NCBI GenBank assembly: GCA_021779735.1
Contig: JAJYAC010000001.1
Location: forward strand, 62,001 to 126,000
From: Actinomycetes bacterium
GTDB taxonomy: Bacteria; Actinomycetota; Acidimicrobiia; Acidimicrobiales; RAAP-2
DNA length: 64,000 nt
Reading direction: 5' to 3'
The notes under the pieces were generated by a model, which ran no database searches, had not been told where the DNA came from, and worked only from the letters and a program-made list of their open reading frames with translations. Positions 50,363 through 57,878 of the stretch are shown in pieces (positions within the stretch are counted from its first letter, which is position 1; every line of letters begins with the position of its first letter). The translations under genes and the position numbers were made by a program.

Positions 50363-50722
50363 TTAGAAGCTCAAGACAGCCGCGGCCTCGTGACCCCAGC
50401 GCAAGAAGACGTCACGAGCGAAGTCGAGTCGCAGTCCGCGCTCCACGAGGGCGGATTCGACGTCGTTGGCCCGTGCGACGTTCACGCAGGCCCCCACCAC
50501 CACGCCGTGACCGATCAGTTCGTCGATCGCCTCGCGGAAAGCCTCGCGGGTTTCACCGTCGTCTCGTGCCGAGAGCACGGCCTGGGCCGGGCCAAAGACG
50601 AACACCTCGATCTCCACACCCGCGTCGGGCGCCGCCTGGCGCATGCGCTCGCTCACGCTCACGCCCACGCGCAGCGACGCGTCGTCGTCGTGAAAGATCA
50701 TCACCGCGGTCTTGGCCATCAC
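50363..50722 (-). CDS. DsrE-like protein in the ars operon
   Basis: 119 residues with the alpha/beta DsrE fold: AKTAVMIFHDDDASL, then EVFVFGPAQAVL and HGVVVGACVNVARAND. The single Cys in GACVNVA is at the position used for sulfur handling in DsrE/DsrF-type proteins. A role in moving sulfur or in thiol chemistry is possible. It sits 5 bp before acr3, downstream of arsR and a palindrome. I know of no defined role for DsrE in arsenic resistance. Confidence 0.75.
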   Translation of the reverse strand: MMAKTAVMIFHDDDASLRVGVSVSERMRQAAPDAGVEIEVFVFGPAQAVLSARDDGETREAFREAIDELIGHGVVVGACVNVARANDVESALVERGLRLDFARDVFLRWGHEAAAVLSF

Positions 50723-50743
50723 GGTCTCCTGTCGTTTCTCTTC

Positions 50744-50759
50744 ATCGTAATTCGACGAT
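50744..50759. promoter_or_regulatory. Candidate ArsR operator between arsR and the dsrE-like gene
   Basis: ATCGT-AATTCG-ACGAT is an inverted repeat in the 51-bp gap between arsR and dsrE, 22 bp upstream of dsrE. The spacing and AT-rich centre suit an ArsR/SmtB dimer. The position after arsR suggests an internal promoter for dsrE-acr3-arsC. Confidence 0.45.
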
Positions 50760-50773
50760 AGCCGATACAGTGC

Positions 50774-51094
50774 CTAGAGCGAGCCGAGGGCCGCCTTCAG
50801 CGCCGCGAGCGCCGCGACGTTCACGCAGTACGACGTGCGCACGCCCTCGATCTCACCCTGAATGAGTCCGGCGTCGCGCAACACCCGCAAGTGCTCAGAG
50901 ACGGTGGACTGCGCGAGGGGGAACTGCGCGGCGAGGTCCCCCGTCACGCACGTGTGCCTCTCGCTGAGCAGGCGCACGATGCGCAAGCGCACGGGATGCC
51001 CAAGCGCCTTGGTCATGGTGGCGACCTGATCGTCGCTGAGCGCCTCAATCGTCGTCGCGTCGGGTTCAACGCACTTCTGGGGCGCGGTACTCAC
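50774..51094 (-). CDS. arsR: ArsR family transcriptional regulator
   Basis: 106 residues. Winged helix: TKALGHPVRLRIVRLLSE then DLAAQFPLAQSTVSEHLRVL. There is no classical ELCVCDL metal motif; cysteines occur at the N-terminus (QKCVEPD), in HTCVTGDL and in TSYCVNV, which suggests an arsenite site of the alternative, separately evolved type. It follows cysC by 4 nt and precedes the dsrE-acr3-arsC genes, so it could be transcribed from an upstream sulfate-activation promoter. Confidence 0.92.
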   Translation of the reverse strand: MSTAPQKCVEPDATTIEALSDDQVATMTKALGHPVRLRIVRLLSERHTCVTGDLAAQFPLAQSTVSEHLRVLRDAGLIQGEIEGVRTSYCVNVAALAALKAALGSL

Positions 51095-51098
51095 GCCT

Positions 51099-51662
51099 TC
51101 ACTGTAGAGGCGTGTCGGCCACGAGGCCGCGCGCGAGGATCGCCTCGACGATGGCCCCGGCAGCGTCGTCGGGCGTCGAGGAGATCGTCACCCGGACCTC
51201 TGGCTCGAGGGGTGCCTCGTAGGGCGAGTCGATGCCGGTGAAGTTCGCGAGTCGTCCCTCGCGCGCCGCGCGGTAGAGGCCCTTGGTGTCGCGGGCCTCG
51301 GCGACTTCGAGGGGCGTGTCGACGTGGACTTCGATGAAGGTGCCCGGGTGAAAGAGATCTCGCGCGTACTGGCGACCCTCGCGAAAGGGTGAGATCGCCG
51401 CGACGATGACGACGAGGCCGGCGTTGACCATAAGCCGGGTCACCTCGCTGATGCGCCGGATGCTCTCGACGCGGTCGGCGTCGGTGTAGGCGAGGTCGCG
51501 ATTGAGCCCGCGGCGCACGTCGTCGCCGTCGAGGTTGTAGACGAGCACGCCGGCGTCGCGCAACCGGGCCTCGACGAGGGCGGCGATGGTCGACTTGCCC
51601 GCCCCCGAGAGCCCCGTGAACCAGACAACGAAGCCGTGGCGGTCGTCTCTGGGCTGAGTCAT
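51099..51662 (-). CDS. cysC: Adenylylsulfate kinase
   Basis: 187 residues. It phosphorylates APS to PAPS. Walker A is GLSGAGKST (17-25) and the APS-binding part is YNLDGDDVRRGLNRDLAY followed by ADRVESIRRI, close to the family consensus. The lid and KGLYRAAREG region are also clear. It lies just downstream of a sulfotransferase gene on the same strand, which would use the PAPS, and 4 nt before arsR. ATP sulfurylase is not in this window. Confidence 0.93.
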   Translation of the reverse strand: MTQPRDDRHGFVVWFTGLSGAGKSTIAALVEARLRDAGVLVYNLDGDDVRRGLNRDLAYTDADRVESIRRISEVTRLMVNAGLVVIVAAISPFREGRQYARDLFHPGTFIEVHVDTPLEVAEARDTKGLYRAAREGRLANFTGIDSPYEAPLEPEVRVTISSTPDDAAGAIVEAILARGLVADTPLQ

Positions 51663-51696
51663 CGCTTCACCGACACGGTTGCTCAGTGTAGAGCAG

Positions 51697-52698
51697 TCAT
51701 CGTCGCGTCATGCGGCCCAGCGCGCGCATGACGCGCACCGGATAGACGTTGCGCAGCGTCTCGAGGTCGGCCGTCGTGGCCCGCAGGTCCTCGCGCAGCT
51801 CACGCGACTGGGTGCGCAACGCCTCGTTGTCGACCTTGAGCGTCCCGATGATCGCGTCTCTCGTCGTCACGGCCTCGGTCAACTCCGCGACGAGCGTGCG
51901 GCGCTCTGCCAGGAGCACGTCCTCCCACCAGCCCGGAGGCGGGCAGGCTGAGCTGAACGCGTCGTGTCGCCCGACGAGGCCCTCGAGGTAGTGGGCGAGG
52001 TCCTCGATCTCCGAGGGGGCCTCGAGTCGTCGGTCGTCGCTCACGGGCGCCGTATTACGTCGAAGTTCGGGGTTCACGCGCGCGCGAGCCCCCACCACAT
52101 CCGCGCCGTCGGGCAATTCACCCCAGGCGCGCAGACTGGCCGTCAGTGACTCGAGCACCTCCTCGGGGTGCTCGACGAGGTCGCGGTACGTGCACACGTG
52201 CACGCGAAGGCCCGCGAGCCCGGCGAGCGCCGCGCGGTTGAAGGCCGACCACAGGGCCAGACCCGTCACCACCGGGATCGCGTCGCGTTTGGCGAGGGAC
52301 CAGGCCACCTGGAGGGGGTCGCGCACGATGAACACCGCGCACGGCTCGCTCGGCGCCGCGCGGCGCCACAACTCGAGCAGTAGCGACACCCGCGGATCCT
52401 TCATCACGAAGTGCGCCGAGTCGTAGAGGCTCGCGTAGAGGGCCCGAGCGCGCGCGAGGTAGTCCTCACTCACCCAGTTCGCCTCGAGCACGGGCGGGCT
52501 GTCCCAGCGGCCGCCGAAGTGCAGGAGAATCTCCTCGTTGAGTTCGACAATGGGCTGCTGCTCGAAGTAGCCCTCGGGATTGCCCTCATCGGCGGGCATC
52601 AGCGTGGCCTCGACGCCGGGTTCGAGACCGAGTCCGACCAGCGTGCCCGCGAGCGCGGACGTACCAGAGCGGTGCATGCCGAGGACCAAGATTCCCAC
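51697..52698 (-). CDS. PAPS-dependent sulfotransferase with C-terminal coiled coil
   Basis: 333 residues. The 5'-phosphosulfate loop GMHRSGTSAL (7-16) and the 3'-phosphate region VFIVRDPLQVAWSLAKRD are typical. The catalytic base and acceptor pocket cannot be assigned. The C-terminal about 80 residues (LVAELTEAVTTRDAIIGTL) form a coiled coil ending NVYPVRVMRALGRMTRR, seen in some glycan-modifying proteins. With cysC and the upstream methyltransferase it suggests decoration of a polysaccharide or glycolipid by sulfation and methylation (inference). Confidence 0.85.
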   Translation of the reverse strand: MGILVLGMHRSGTSALAGTLVGLGLEPGVEATLMPADEGNPEGYFEQQPIVELNEEILLHFGGRWDSPPVLEANWVSEDYLARARALYASLYDSAHFVMKDPRVSLLLELWRRAAPSEPCAVFIVRDPLQVAWSLAKRDAIPVVTGLALWSAFNRAALAGLAGLRVHVCTYRDLVEHPEEVLESLTASLRAWGELPDGADVVGARARVNPELRRNTAPVSDDRRLEAPSEIEDLAHYLEGLVGRHDAFSSACPPPGWWEDVLLAERRTLVAELTEAVTTRDAIIGTLKVDNEALRTQSRELREDLRATTADLETLRNVYPVRVMRALGRMTRR

Positions 52699-52707
52699 GC
52701 GAGAAAA

Positions 52708-53388
52708 CTACTCGCCGTCGAGGTCCCCGACGCGAGGCGTCACGGAGGCGTCCTTCGCCACCAGCGCCACAAAGCCCGATCCGTGTACGAGCCCGTCTCG
52801 CGCCGGAGACCTCGAGGGCGTTCCGGGAGGCTCGCGAAGCGCCGAGCGCCACGCGAGCACCTCCCAACCCGCGCTCGCCAGCATCGCGCCGAGCTCCTCG
52901 GCCGTGCGCAGGTGCGCGTGGCGGTAGAAGCGATGTCCCTCTCGCGCGGCTCGCGCGTAGGCCTCGCCCCACGCGCTGTCCAGGTCCACGGTGCCCACGA
53001 CGAGGCGCCCGTCGGGTCTCAGCACGCGGCGCGCTTCCTCGAGAGCCGCCCGGGGACTCGCCACGAAGCACAGGGTCATGATGAAGACGACAGCTCCCAC
53101 GCGGTGGTCGGCGAAGGGTAGGTGGTGCGCGTCGGCGCGCACCACGTGCACCCCGCGCTCGCGCGCGAACACGAGAGGGTTCCGCGCGCGATCGACGCCG
53201 ACCTCAACCCCCAGAGCCTGGGCGAAGCGCCCCGTGCCGACACCTACCTCGACGCGCGGTGACAAGCACGAGGCCACGAGGGGTGCGAGACAGTCCACCT
53301 CGAGACGAAAGACGTCGCTGCCCTCACGCGAGTCGTACCACGCGTCGTAGGCCTCCACGTGAGACTCGAAGGGATCGACGGCTCTCAC
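52708..53388 (-). CDS. SAM-dependent class I methyltransferase
   Basis: 226 residues, UbiE-like fold. The SAM-binding motif I is VEVGVGTGRFAQALG and motif IV follows VGAVVFIMTLCFVASP. It starts with GTG 53388, overlapping the stop of the MgtC-type gene (GTGA). The methyl acceptor is unknown. It lacks the paired cysteines of the arsenite methyltransferase ArsM, so I do not assign it to arsenic chemistry. Confidence 0.85.
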   Translation of the reverse strand: MRAVDPFESHVEAYDAWYDSREGSDVFRLEVDCLAPLVASCLSPRVEVGVGTGRFAQALGVEVGVDRARNPLVFARERGVHVVRADAHHLPFADHRVGAVVFIMTLCFVASPRAALEEARRVLRPDGRLVVGTVDLDSAWGEAYARAAREGHRFYRHAHLRTAEELGAMLASAGWEVLAWRSALREPPGTPSRSPARDGLVHGSGFVALVAKDASVTPRVGDLDGE

Positions 53389-54620
53389 CACCACACCAAG
53401 ACGAGAGCGAGGCTGAGGAGAAATAGCGCGTGCGAGGCGAGCACACCGACGCCAAAGCGCCACCCAAAGCGCCGACCTCCAAGGGCGAAAGCGACGCCAC
53501 ACTTGACGAGCGTGTTCGTCGTCATCGCGACGCCAATCGCCACCAAAGTCGCGTCGAGTCCGAGGGCGCCCTTGGTGTAGAGGGTCGCCGCCGTGAGCGA
53601 GCCACCGTGGGCGTCAGCCAGTCCCGCGGCTCCCACGGCGAACACCGCCCCCCGCGCGCCAAAGGCGTGCGCGCCCCAGCGTGCCAGAAACAGCGCGCCG
53701 GTGAGAATGACCGCGAGGACGAGGGCCGGCGTGAGTGTCACCACCCGTTGGCGCGCCGCAGGTGCCCCGGTCTCGGTGGTGCCTCGTGACCCACGACTTC
53801 CCAGCAGCGACACCGTCACCAGGGCCAAGGTCCCCACGAGCACTGGCGCCGCGAGTCGCCCGGCGAGCGACGGGCTGACGACAAAGAGAATGACACCCAG
53901 TTCGACGTAGGTCGCCGCACTCGCGATCTGCGCGCCGGCGAGGGCCGGGGCGAAGTTCGCTCCCGTGCGGCTCTCGCGCGCCATGGTCGCGGTGGCCGCG
54001 GTGGCCGAGACGAACCCGCCGGCCAGCCCCGTGGCGAGCAGGCCCCGCCGCTCGCCCAACGCGCGCACGGCGATGTATCCCACCCACGAGACACCGGTCA
54101 AGACGACGACGATCAACCAGATGCGCGACGGATTCAAGATCGCGTAGGGACCCACGCCGCGCCGTGGCAGCAGGGGCAAGATGACGAACGCACCGACGAG
54201 GAACTTGATGGCATCTTCCATTTCGACGTCACTGAGAACGTCCGAGACGAATCGATGCAGGCGCGTCTTGCTCATGAGCAGGACCACGATGGCGATGGCG
54301 AGCGCGGCCGCGAGTGCGGCGTCGTGGTAGCTCAGCACCCCGAGCAAGAAGGTCGCCATCGCCGCGACCTCGGTCGTCGTGCCGGGATCGGTCTCGTTCG
54401 TACGCCGGTAGCCCACGACCAACAGCCCCACGACGCCCGCCAACGCGACGACGACGGCCCCCTCACCGGCTTCGGTCGCCAACGTGCCCACCAGGGCGAG
54501 CAGGGCGAACGTGCGAATGCCGTAGGCCTGTCCGGCGCGACCACGGTAGCTGCGCTCGCGTTCGAGTCCCACGAGCAATCCGATCGCCAGGGAGTAGAGG
54601 TACGCGCTGAGGTGGCTCAC
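53385..54620 (-). CDS. MgtC/SapB N-terminal and DUF4010 membrane protein
   Basis: 411 residues with about eleven helices. The N-terminal LAIGLLVGLERERSYRGRA and GIRTFALLALVGTL are the MgtC/SapB signature; the C-terminal half (VAMTTNTLVKCGVAFALGG and AAGLADAHGGSLTAATLY) is DUF4010. This two-domain protein is common in bacteria and archaea but uncharacterised; links to magnesium or virulence come only from the MgtC name. It is the first gene of the minus-strand run that goes on to the methyltransferase, sulfotransferase, cysC and ars genes. Confidence 0.88.
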   Translation of the reverse strand: MSHLSAYLYSLAIGLLVGLERERSYRGRAGQAYGIRTFALLALVGTLATEAGEGAVVVALAGVVGLLVVGYRRTNETDPGTTTEVAAMATFLLGVLSYHDAALAAALAIAIVVLLMSKTRLHRFVSDVLSDVEMEDAIKFLVGAFVILPLLPRRGVGPYAILNPSRIWLIVVVLTGVSWVGYIAVRALGERRGLLATGLAGGFVSATAATATMARESRTGANFAPALAGAQIASAATYVELGVILFVVSPSLAGRLAAPVLVGTLALVTVSLLGSRGSRGTTETGAPAARQRVVTLTPALVLAVILTGALFLARWGAHAFGARGAVFAVGAAGLADAHGGSLTAATLYTKGALGLDATLVAIGVAMTTNTLVKCGVAFALGGRRFGWRFGVGVLASHALFLLSLALVLVWW

Positions 54621-54746
54621 GACGAGTCCCCCCTCGCGCGCGCCCCCGTGCGTCGTCGGCCCGACGGCTCCATAGGCGTGACGCTACCGCGTCGTCGCGC
54701 GAGCGTGGAAATGGACACGTGACCCACGCGGACCTAGGGTGAGTTC

Positions 54747-55442
54747 GTGGCCCCTCGTCGGTGGTTTTCCGTGGCGGCGGCGGTAGTGGTGATCGCCGCC
54801 GGCGCCTTCGCCGCGGGTTACCTCGCACACTCGGCGACGACCTCGACCACGTCTTCGACGTCGTCAACGAGCCTGAGTACGACGACGACCGCGCTAGAGC
54901 CCACGTGGGTCGCGACGTGGCCCACGGCCTCGAGTTCGCTGCGCTATCGCACCCCGAGCGCGGCCGCGCTGGGTTTCGCGCGCGCGGTGTTGCACATGGC
55001 CACCCCCCAGGCGCGAGCCTTCCAACAAGGTGACACGCGTTCGGGCGAAGTACCCATCGTCACGAGCCCGACGGGACCGGTCACGACAGTGCTCGTACGC
55101 CAGTTGACGAGCGACAACACCTGGTGGGTACTGGGGTCGGCCTGCGAGGCGGTGAACATCACCAGTCCCCACGCCCTCGACACGATCACCTCGCCGCTGA
55201 GTCTCTCGGGCGAGTCCACCGCCTTCGAAGCGGTCATCAACTACTCCCTCTACCAGGACAATGACGCGAAGGCCCTTGTCAGCGGCACGACGATGGGCGG
55301 CGCCAACGGCGTCATGGCGCCCTTTAAGAAGACGATCACCTTCGCGACGCCGACGCAGCGCTACGGAGTGCTCGTCGTCTACACGCTCTCGGCGAAGGAC
55401 GGCTCGGTGCTCGAAGCCTCAGCGATTCGCGTCGCGTTCTAG
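54747..55442 (+). CDS. Exported Gmad2 (Ig-like) domain protein
   Basis: 231 residues. A signal or anchor helix (FSVAAAVVVIAAGAFAAGYL) and a Ser/Thr-rich linker are followed by a middle domain and a C-terminal Gmad2-type immunoglobulin-like domain, in which ITSPLSLSGESTAFEAVINY and PFKKTITFATPTQRYGVLVV are the conserved strands. Gmad2 domains occur in cell-surface and spore-related proteins. Function unknown. The stop overlaps that of the convergent MFS gene in CTAG. Confidence 0.8.
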   Translation: MAPRRWFSVAAAVVVIAAGAFAAGYLAHSATTSTTSSTSSTSLSTTTTALEPTWVATWPTASSSLRYRTPSAAALGFARAVLHMATPQARAFQQGDTRSGEVPIVTSPTGPVTTVLVRQLTSDNTWWVLGSACEAVNITSPHALDTITSPLSLSGESTAFEAVINYSLYQDNDAKALVSGTTMGGANGVMAPFKKTITFATPTQRYGVLVVYTLSAKDGSVLEASAIRVAF

Positions 55443-56689
55443 GCGGGCGTGGTAGCGCGATGCGTCTCGATCATGCGTAGCGCGACGACCACTCCCGACG
55501 CCGCGGTGAGACCCGCGACGACGTAGATCGCCACCGGCATCGAGTAGCGGTCGGCGAGGTATCCGCCGAGCAGCGCCCCGACCGCGAAGCCCGCGTCACG
55601 CCACAGTCGATACACGCCCACCGCCGTGGCGCGCCACTGGGGGTGGGCCACGTCGCCGACCGCGGCGAGCAGTGTGGGATACACCAGGGCGGTGCCGACG
55701 CCCAGAAGTGCGGTCGCCGCGAGCCACGGCCCCCACGAGTGACCTGCCGCGACGAGTGCGAGGGCCAGTGCCTGAGTTCCCATCCCCGTCACGATCATCC
55801 ACTTGCGCCCCCAGTGATCTGACAGGGGGCCGGCGAGCAGTTGGCCCACGCCCCACACCGCGGGGTAGAGGGCAACGAGGATTCCGATGCGCGCGACCGA
55901 GAGCCCCGCGTGCGCGAAGTACAGGGGAAAGATCCCCCACGCGAGGCCGTCGTTGAGATTATTCACGAGGCCCGCCTGACTCACCGCCGAGAGCGAGGGC
56001 TCGGTGAAGCTCGCCAGGCGAAAGACGGCGCCCGTCGAGAGGCCCGCGTGCAGGTGGGCGGCGCCGACGTGTGCCTTCGCCTCGTGGTGCGCGTGGGCGA
56101 GCGTCTCGCGCACGAAGAGTGTGGACAGTCCCAAGCCGAGGGCGCCCACGGCCATGCCGAGAAAGAACGGCTGGGGCCGCAGACCGGTGTGGGCCGCGAT
56201 GAGCCCGGTGAGAAGTGCGGTGATCGCCAGCGCACCGTATCCCGCCGCCTCGTTAAGACCCATTGCCAGACCGCGTCTCGCCGGACCGACGAGGTCGATT
56301 TTCATAATGACCGTGGTCGACCACGTGAGGCCCTGGCTGACGCCGAGCAGGACGTTGGCGGCCACGATCCAGGTCCACGACGGCCCCCACGCCAGCAGGA
56401 ACGGGATCGGCACGGCCACGAGCCAGCCTGTGACGAGCACTGGCTTGCGCCCCACGCGCTCAGAGAGAGTGCCCGCGAAGAAGTTGGTGGCCGCCTTCAC
56501 GAGTCCGAAGGCGATGATGTACGTGGTGACCGCGCTGTAGGCGTGCAGGTGGAACACTCGCGTGGCCATGAGAGGTACCACGGTGCGTTCTTGGCCCAGC
56601 ATCGCGCCCACCAGGCCGTTCACCCCGACGAGCAGGGCGAACTGCGCCAGGTTCTCGCGAAGTCCCAGCCGAACTGTCGACGCGCTCAA
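55439..56689 (-). CDS. MFS transporter divergent from an ArsR-rhodanese regulator
   Basis: 416 residues with 12 helices. Cytoplasmic motif A is GTLSERVGRKPVLV and its second-half counterpart is GPLSDHWGRKWMIV. A His-rich central loop (ETLAHAHHEAKAHVGAAHLH) lies between the two halves, which could bind metal. The divergent neighbour encodes an ArsR-rhodanese fusion and the gap has an AT-rich inverted repeat. Its substrate may therefore be linked to the signal sensed by that regulator. Confidence 0.88.
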   Translation of the reverse strand: MSASTVRLGLRENLAQFALLVGVNGLVGAMLGQERTVVPLMATRVFHLHAYSAVTTYIIAFGLVKAATNFFAGTLSERVGRKPVLVTGWLVAVPIPFLLAWGPSWTWIVAANVLLGVSQGLTWSTTVIMKIDLVGPARRGLAMGLNEAAGYGALAITALLTGLIAAHTGLRPQPFFLGMAVGALGLGLSTLFVRETLAHAHHEAKAHVGAAHLHAGLSTGAVFRLASFTEPSLSAVSQAGLVNNLNDGLAWGIFPLYFAHAGLSVARIGILVALYPAVWGVGQLLAGPLSDHWGRKWMIVTGMGTQALALALVAAGHSWGPWLAATALLGVGTALVYPTLLAAVGDVAHPQWRATAVGVYRLWRDAGFAVGALLGGYLADRYSMPVAIYVVAGLTAASGVVVALRMIETHRATTPA

Positions 56690-56734
56690 CGTCGATGAGA
56701 GAGGCGAAGAACCGCCCAGACAAGTAGTGACATA

Positions 56735-56756
56735 GTATTCTTAATAATACAAGAAT
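56735..56756. promoter_or_regulatory. AT-rich operator between the MFS gene and the ArsR-rhodanese gene
   Basis: ATTCTT (56737-56742) and AAGAAT (56751-56756) form one inverted repeat; GTATT and AATAC (56735-56739, 56746-56750) form a second nested one. The site is strikingly AT-rich against the surrounding sequence. It lies in the divergent gap and fits an ArsR-type dimer. Confidence 0.55.
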
Positions 56757-56789
56757 TCGAGAACTATCGTGCCGTGGGTGGGAGGTGAC

Positions 56790-57467
56790 GTGGAAGGTCG
56801 CGAGGCGAAGGATCGGCTCTACGAGCAGTTCGCGCGCACCGCGAAGGCCATTGCGCACCCCACGCGCATTGAACTACTCGAACTCATCGCCCAGGGCGAC
56901 GTGTCGGTTGACACTCTCGCCCAGCGAGGCGCCACGAGCGTGACCAACGCCTCGGCCCACCTGCAGATACTTCGCCGGGCCCGACTCGTCGAGACCCGTC
57001 GCGAGGGAACCCGCGTCTTCTACCGACTGGCGAGCGAGGACGTAGTCCAGCTCATTTCCACGCTGCGCGACGTGTCGCGCGCGCGACTGGCCGAAGTGAA
57101 CGACGTCGTACGCGACTACTTCACGGCGCGCGACGTCCTCGAGCCGATCACCCGCGACGAGTTGCGCCGTCGTCAGCGCGGTGGCGACGTCGTCGTGCTC
57201 GACGTTCGCCCCAGTGACGAGTACGCGAGCGGCCACATTCCCGGGGCCCTCTCAATCCCCCTCGACGAGCTCGACGAGCGTCTGGGCGAACTGCCACGAG
57301 AGACGACGGTCGTCGCGTACTGCCGCGGTCCCTACTGCGTCCTCGCTCCCCTCGCGGTGGAGACGCTGCGCGCGGCCGGCTACGACGCGCGACGCCTCGA
57401 CGTGGGACTGCCCGAGTGGCGCCAGGCCCACCTACCCGTTACCACACAAGAGGAGAGGACACCGTGA
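56790..57467 (+). CDS. ArsR-family regulator fused to a rhodanese domain
   Basis: 225 residues. Residues about 10-90 are a winged helix (AKAIAHPTRIELLELIAQGD, then SVTNASAHLQILRRARLVET). Residues about 125-220 are a rhodanese domain starting VVVLDVRPSDEYASGHIPGA with active-site C178 in AYCRGPYCVLA and a second Cys at 183. The fusion suggests control by persulfide or a related sulfur oxidation state. I chose GTG 56790 over GTG 56769 because GGGAGG lies just upstream. It is followed by an overlapping DsrE gene. Confidence 0.87.
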   Translation: MEGREAKDRLYEQFARTAKAIAHPTRIELLELIAQGDVSVDTLAQRGATSVTNASAHLQILRRARLVETRREGTRVFYRLASEDVVQLISTLRDVSRARLAEVNDVVRDYFTARDVLEPITRDELRRRQRGGDVVVLDVRPSDEYASGHIPGALSIPLDELDERLGELPRETTVVAYCRGPYCVLAPLAVETLRAAGYDARRLDVGLPEWRQAHLPVTTQEERTP

Positions 57468-57814
57468 ACTACCTACTGATCTTGAACGCTCCGGCGTACG
57501 GCAGCGAGTTGTCCTGGAATGGTCTGCGCCTGGCGGGCTCACTCGCCCGGCGCGAGAACGTCTCGGTGAAGGTCTTTCTCCTCGGTGACGCGGTGACGTG
57601 CGCCGTCGAGGGTCAGAAGGTCCCCGACGGCTACTACCACCTGGATCGCATGATCGAGGGGGCCGCTCGACACGGCGCCGAGATCGGCTGCTGTGGCACC
57701 TGCCTCGACGCGAGGGGGCTCACTGAGAACCAGTTGACGGCGAGTGTACGTCGCTCGACGATGGATGAATTGACGGACTGGACGCAGTGGGCGGACAAGG
57801 TCATCACCTTCTGA
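57464..57814 (+). CDS. DsrE-like protein, cysteine-rich motif
   Basis: 116 residues with the DsrE fold: YLLILNAPAYGSELSWNGLR and VSVKVFLLGDAVTCAVEG. A Cys-Cys-Gly-Thr-Cys motif (IGCCGTCLDARG) stands where DsrE proteins carry the sulfur-accepting cysteine. The GTG start overlaps the ArsR-rhodanese stop (GTGA) and follows GGAGAGGA, so translation is coupled. Persulfide transfer to or from the rhodanese is the natural hypothesis. Confidence 0.85.
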   Translation: MNYLLILNAPAYGSELSWNGLRLAGSLARRENVSVKVFLLGDAVTCAVEGQKVPDGYYHLDRMIEGAARHGAEIGCCGTCLDARGLTENQLTASVRRSTMDELTDWTQWADKVITF

Positions 57815-57834
57815 CGTCGCCTTCGACGACATCG

Positions 57835-57873
57835 CACGAGACCCGCCACACCATCGGCGTGGCGGGTCTCGTG
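57835..57873. terminator. Bidirectional terminator
   Basis: A perfect 15-bp stem (CACGAGACCCGCCAC, 57835-57849, pairing with 57859-57873) with a 9-nt loop lies between the convergent DsrE gene and the large secreted protein gene, 6 bp from the latter's stop. Confidence 0.75.
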
Positions 57874-57878
57874 GAGTG

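Noticed and set aside
52708-53388. Methyltransferase as arsenite methyltransferase ArsM
   Set aside because: It lies near ars genes, but the conserved cysteines that bind arsenite are absent and the sequence is a generic UbiE-like fold.
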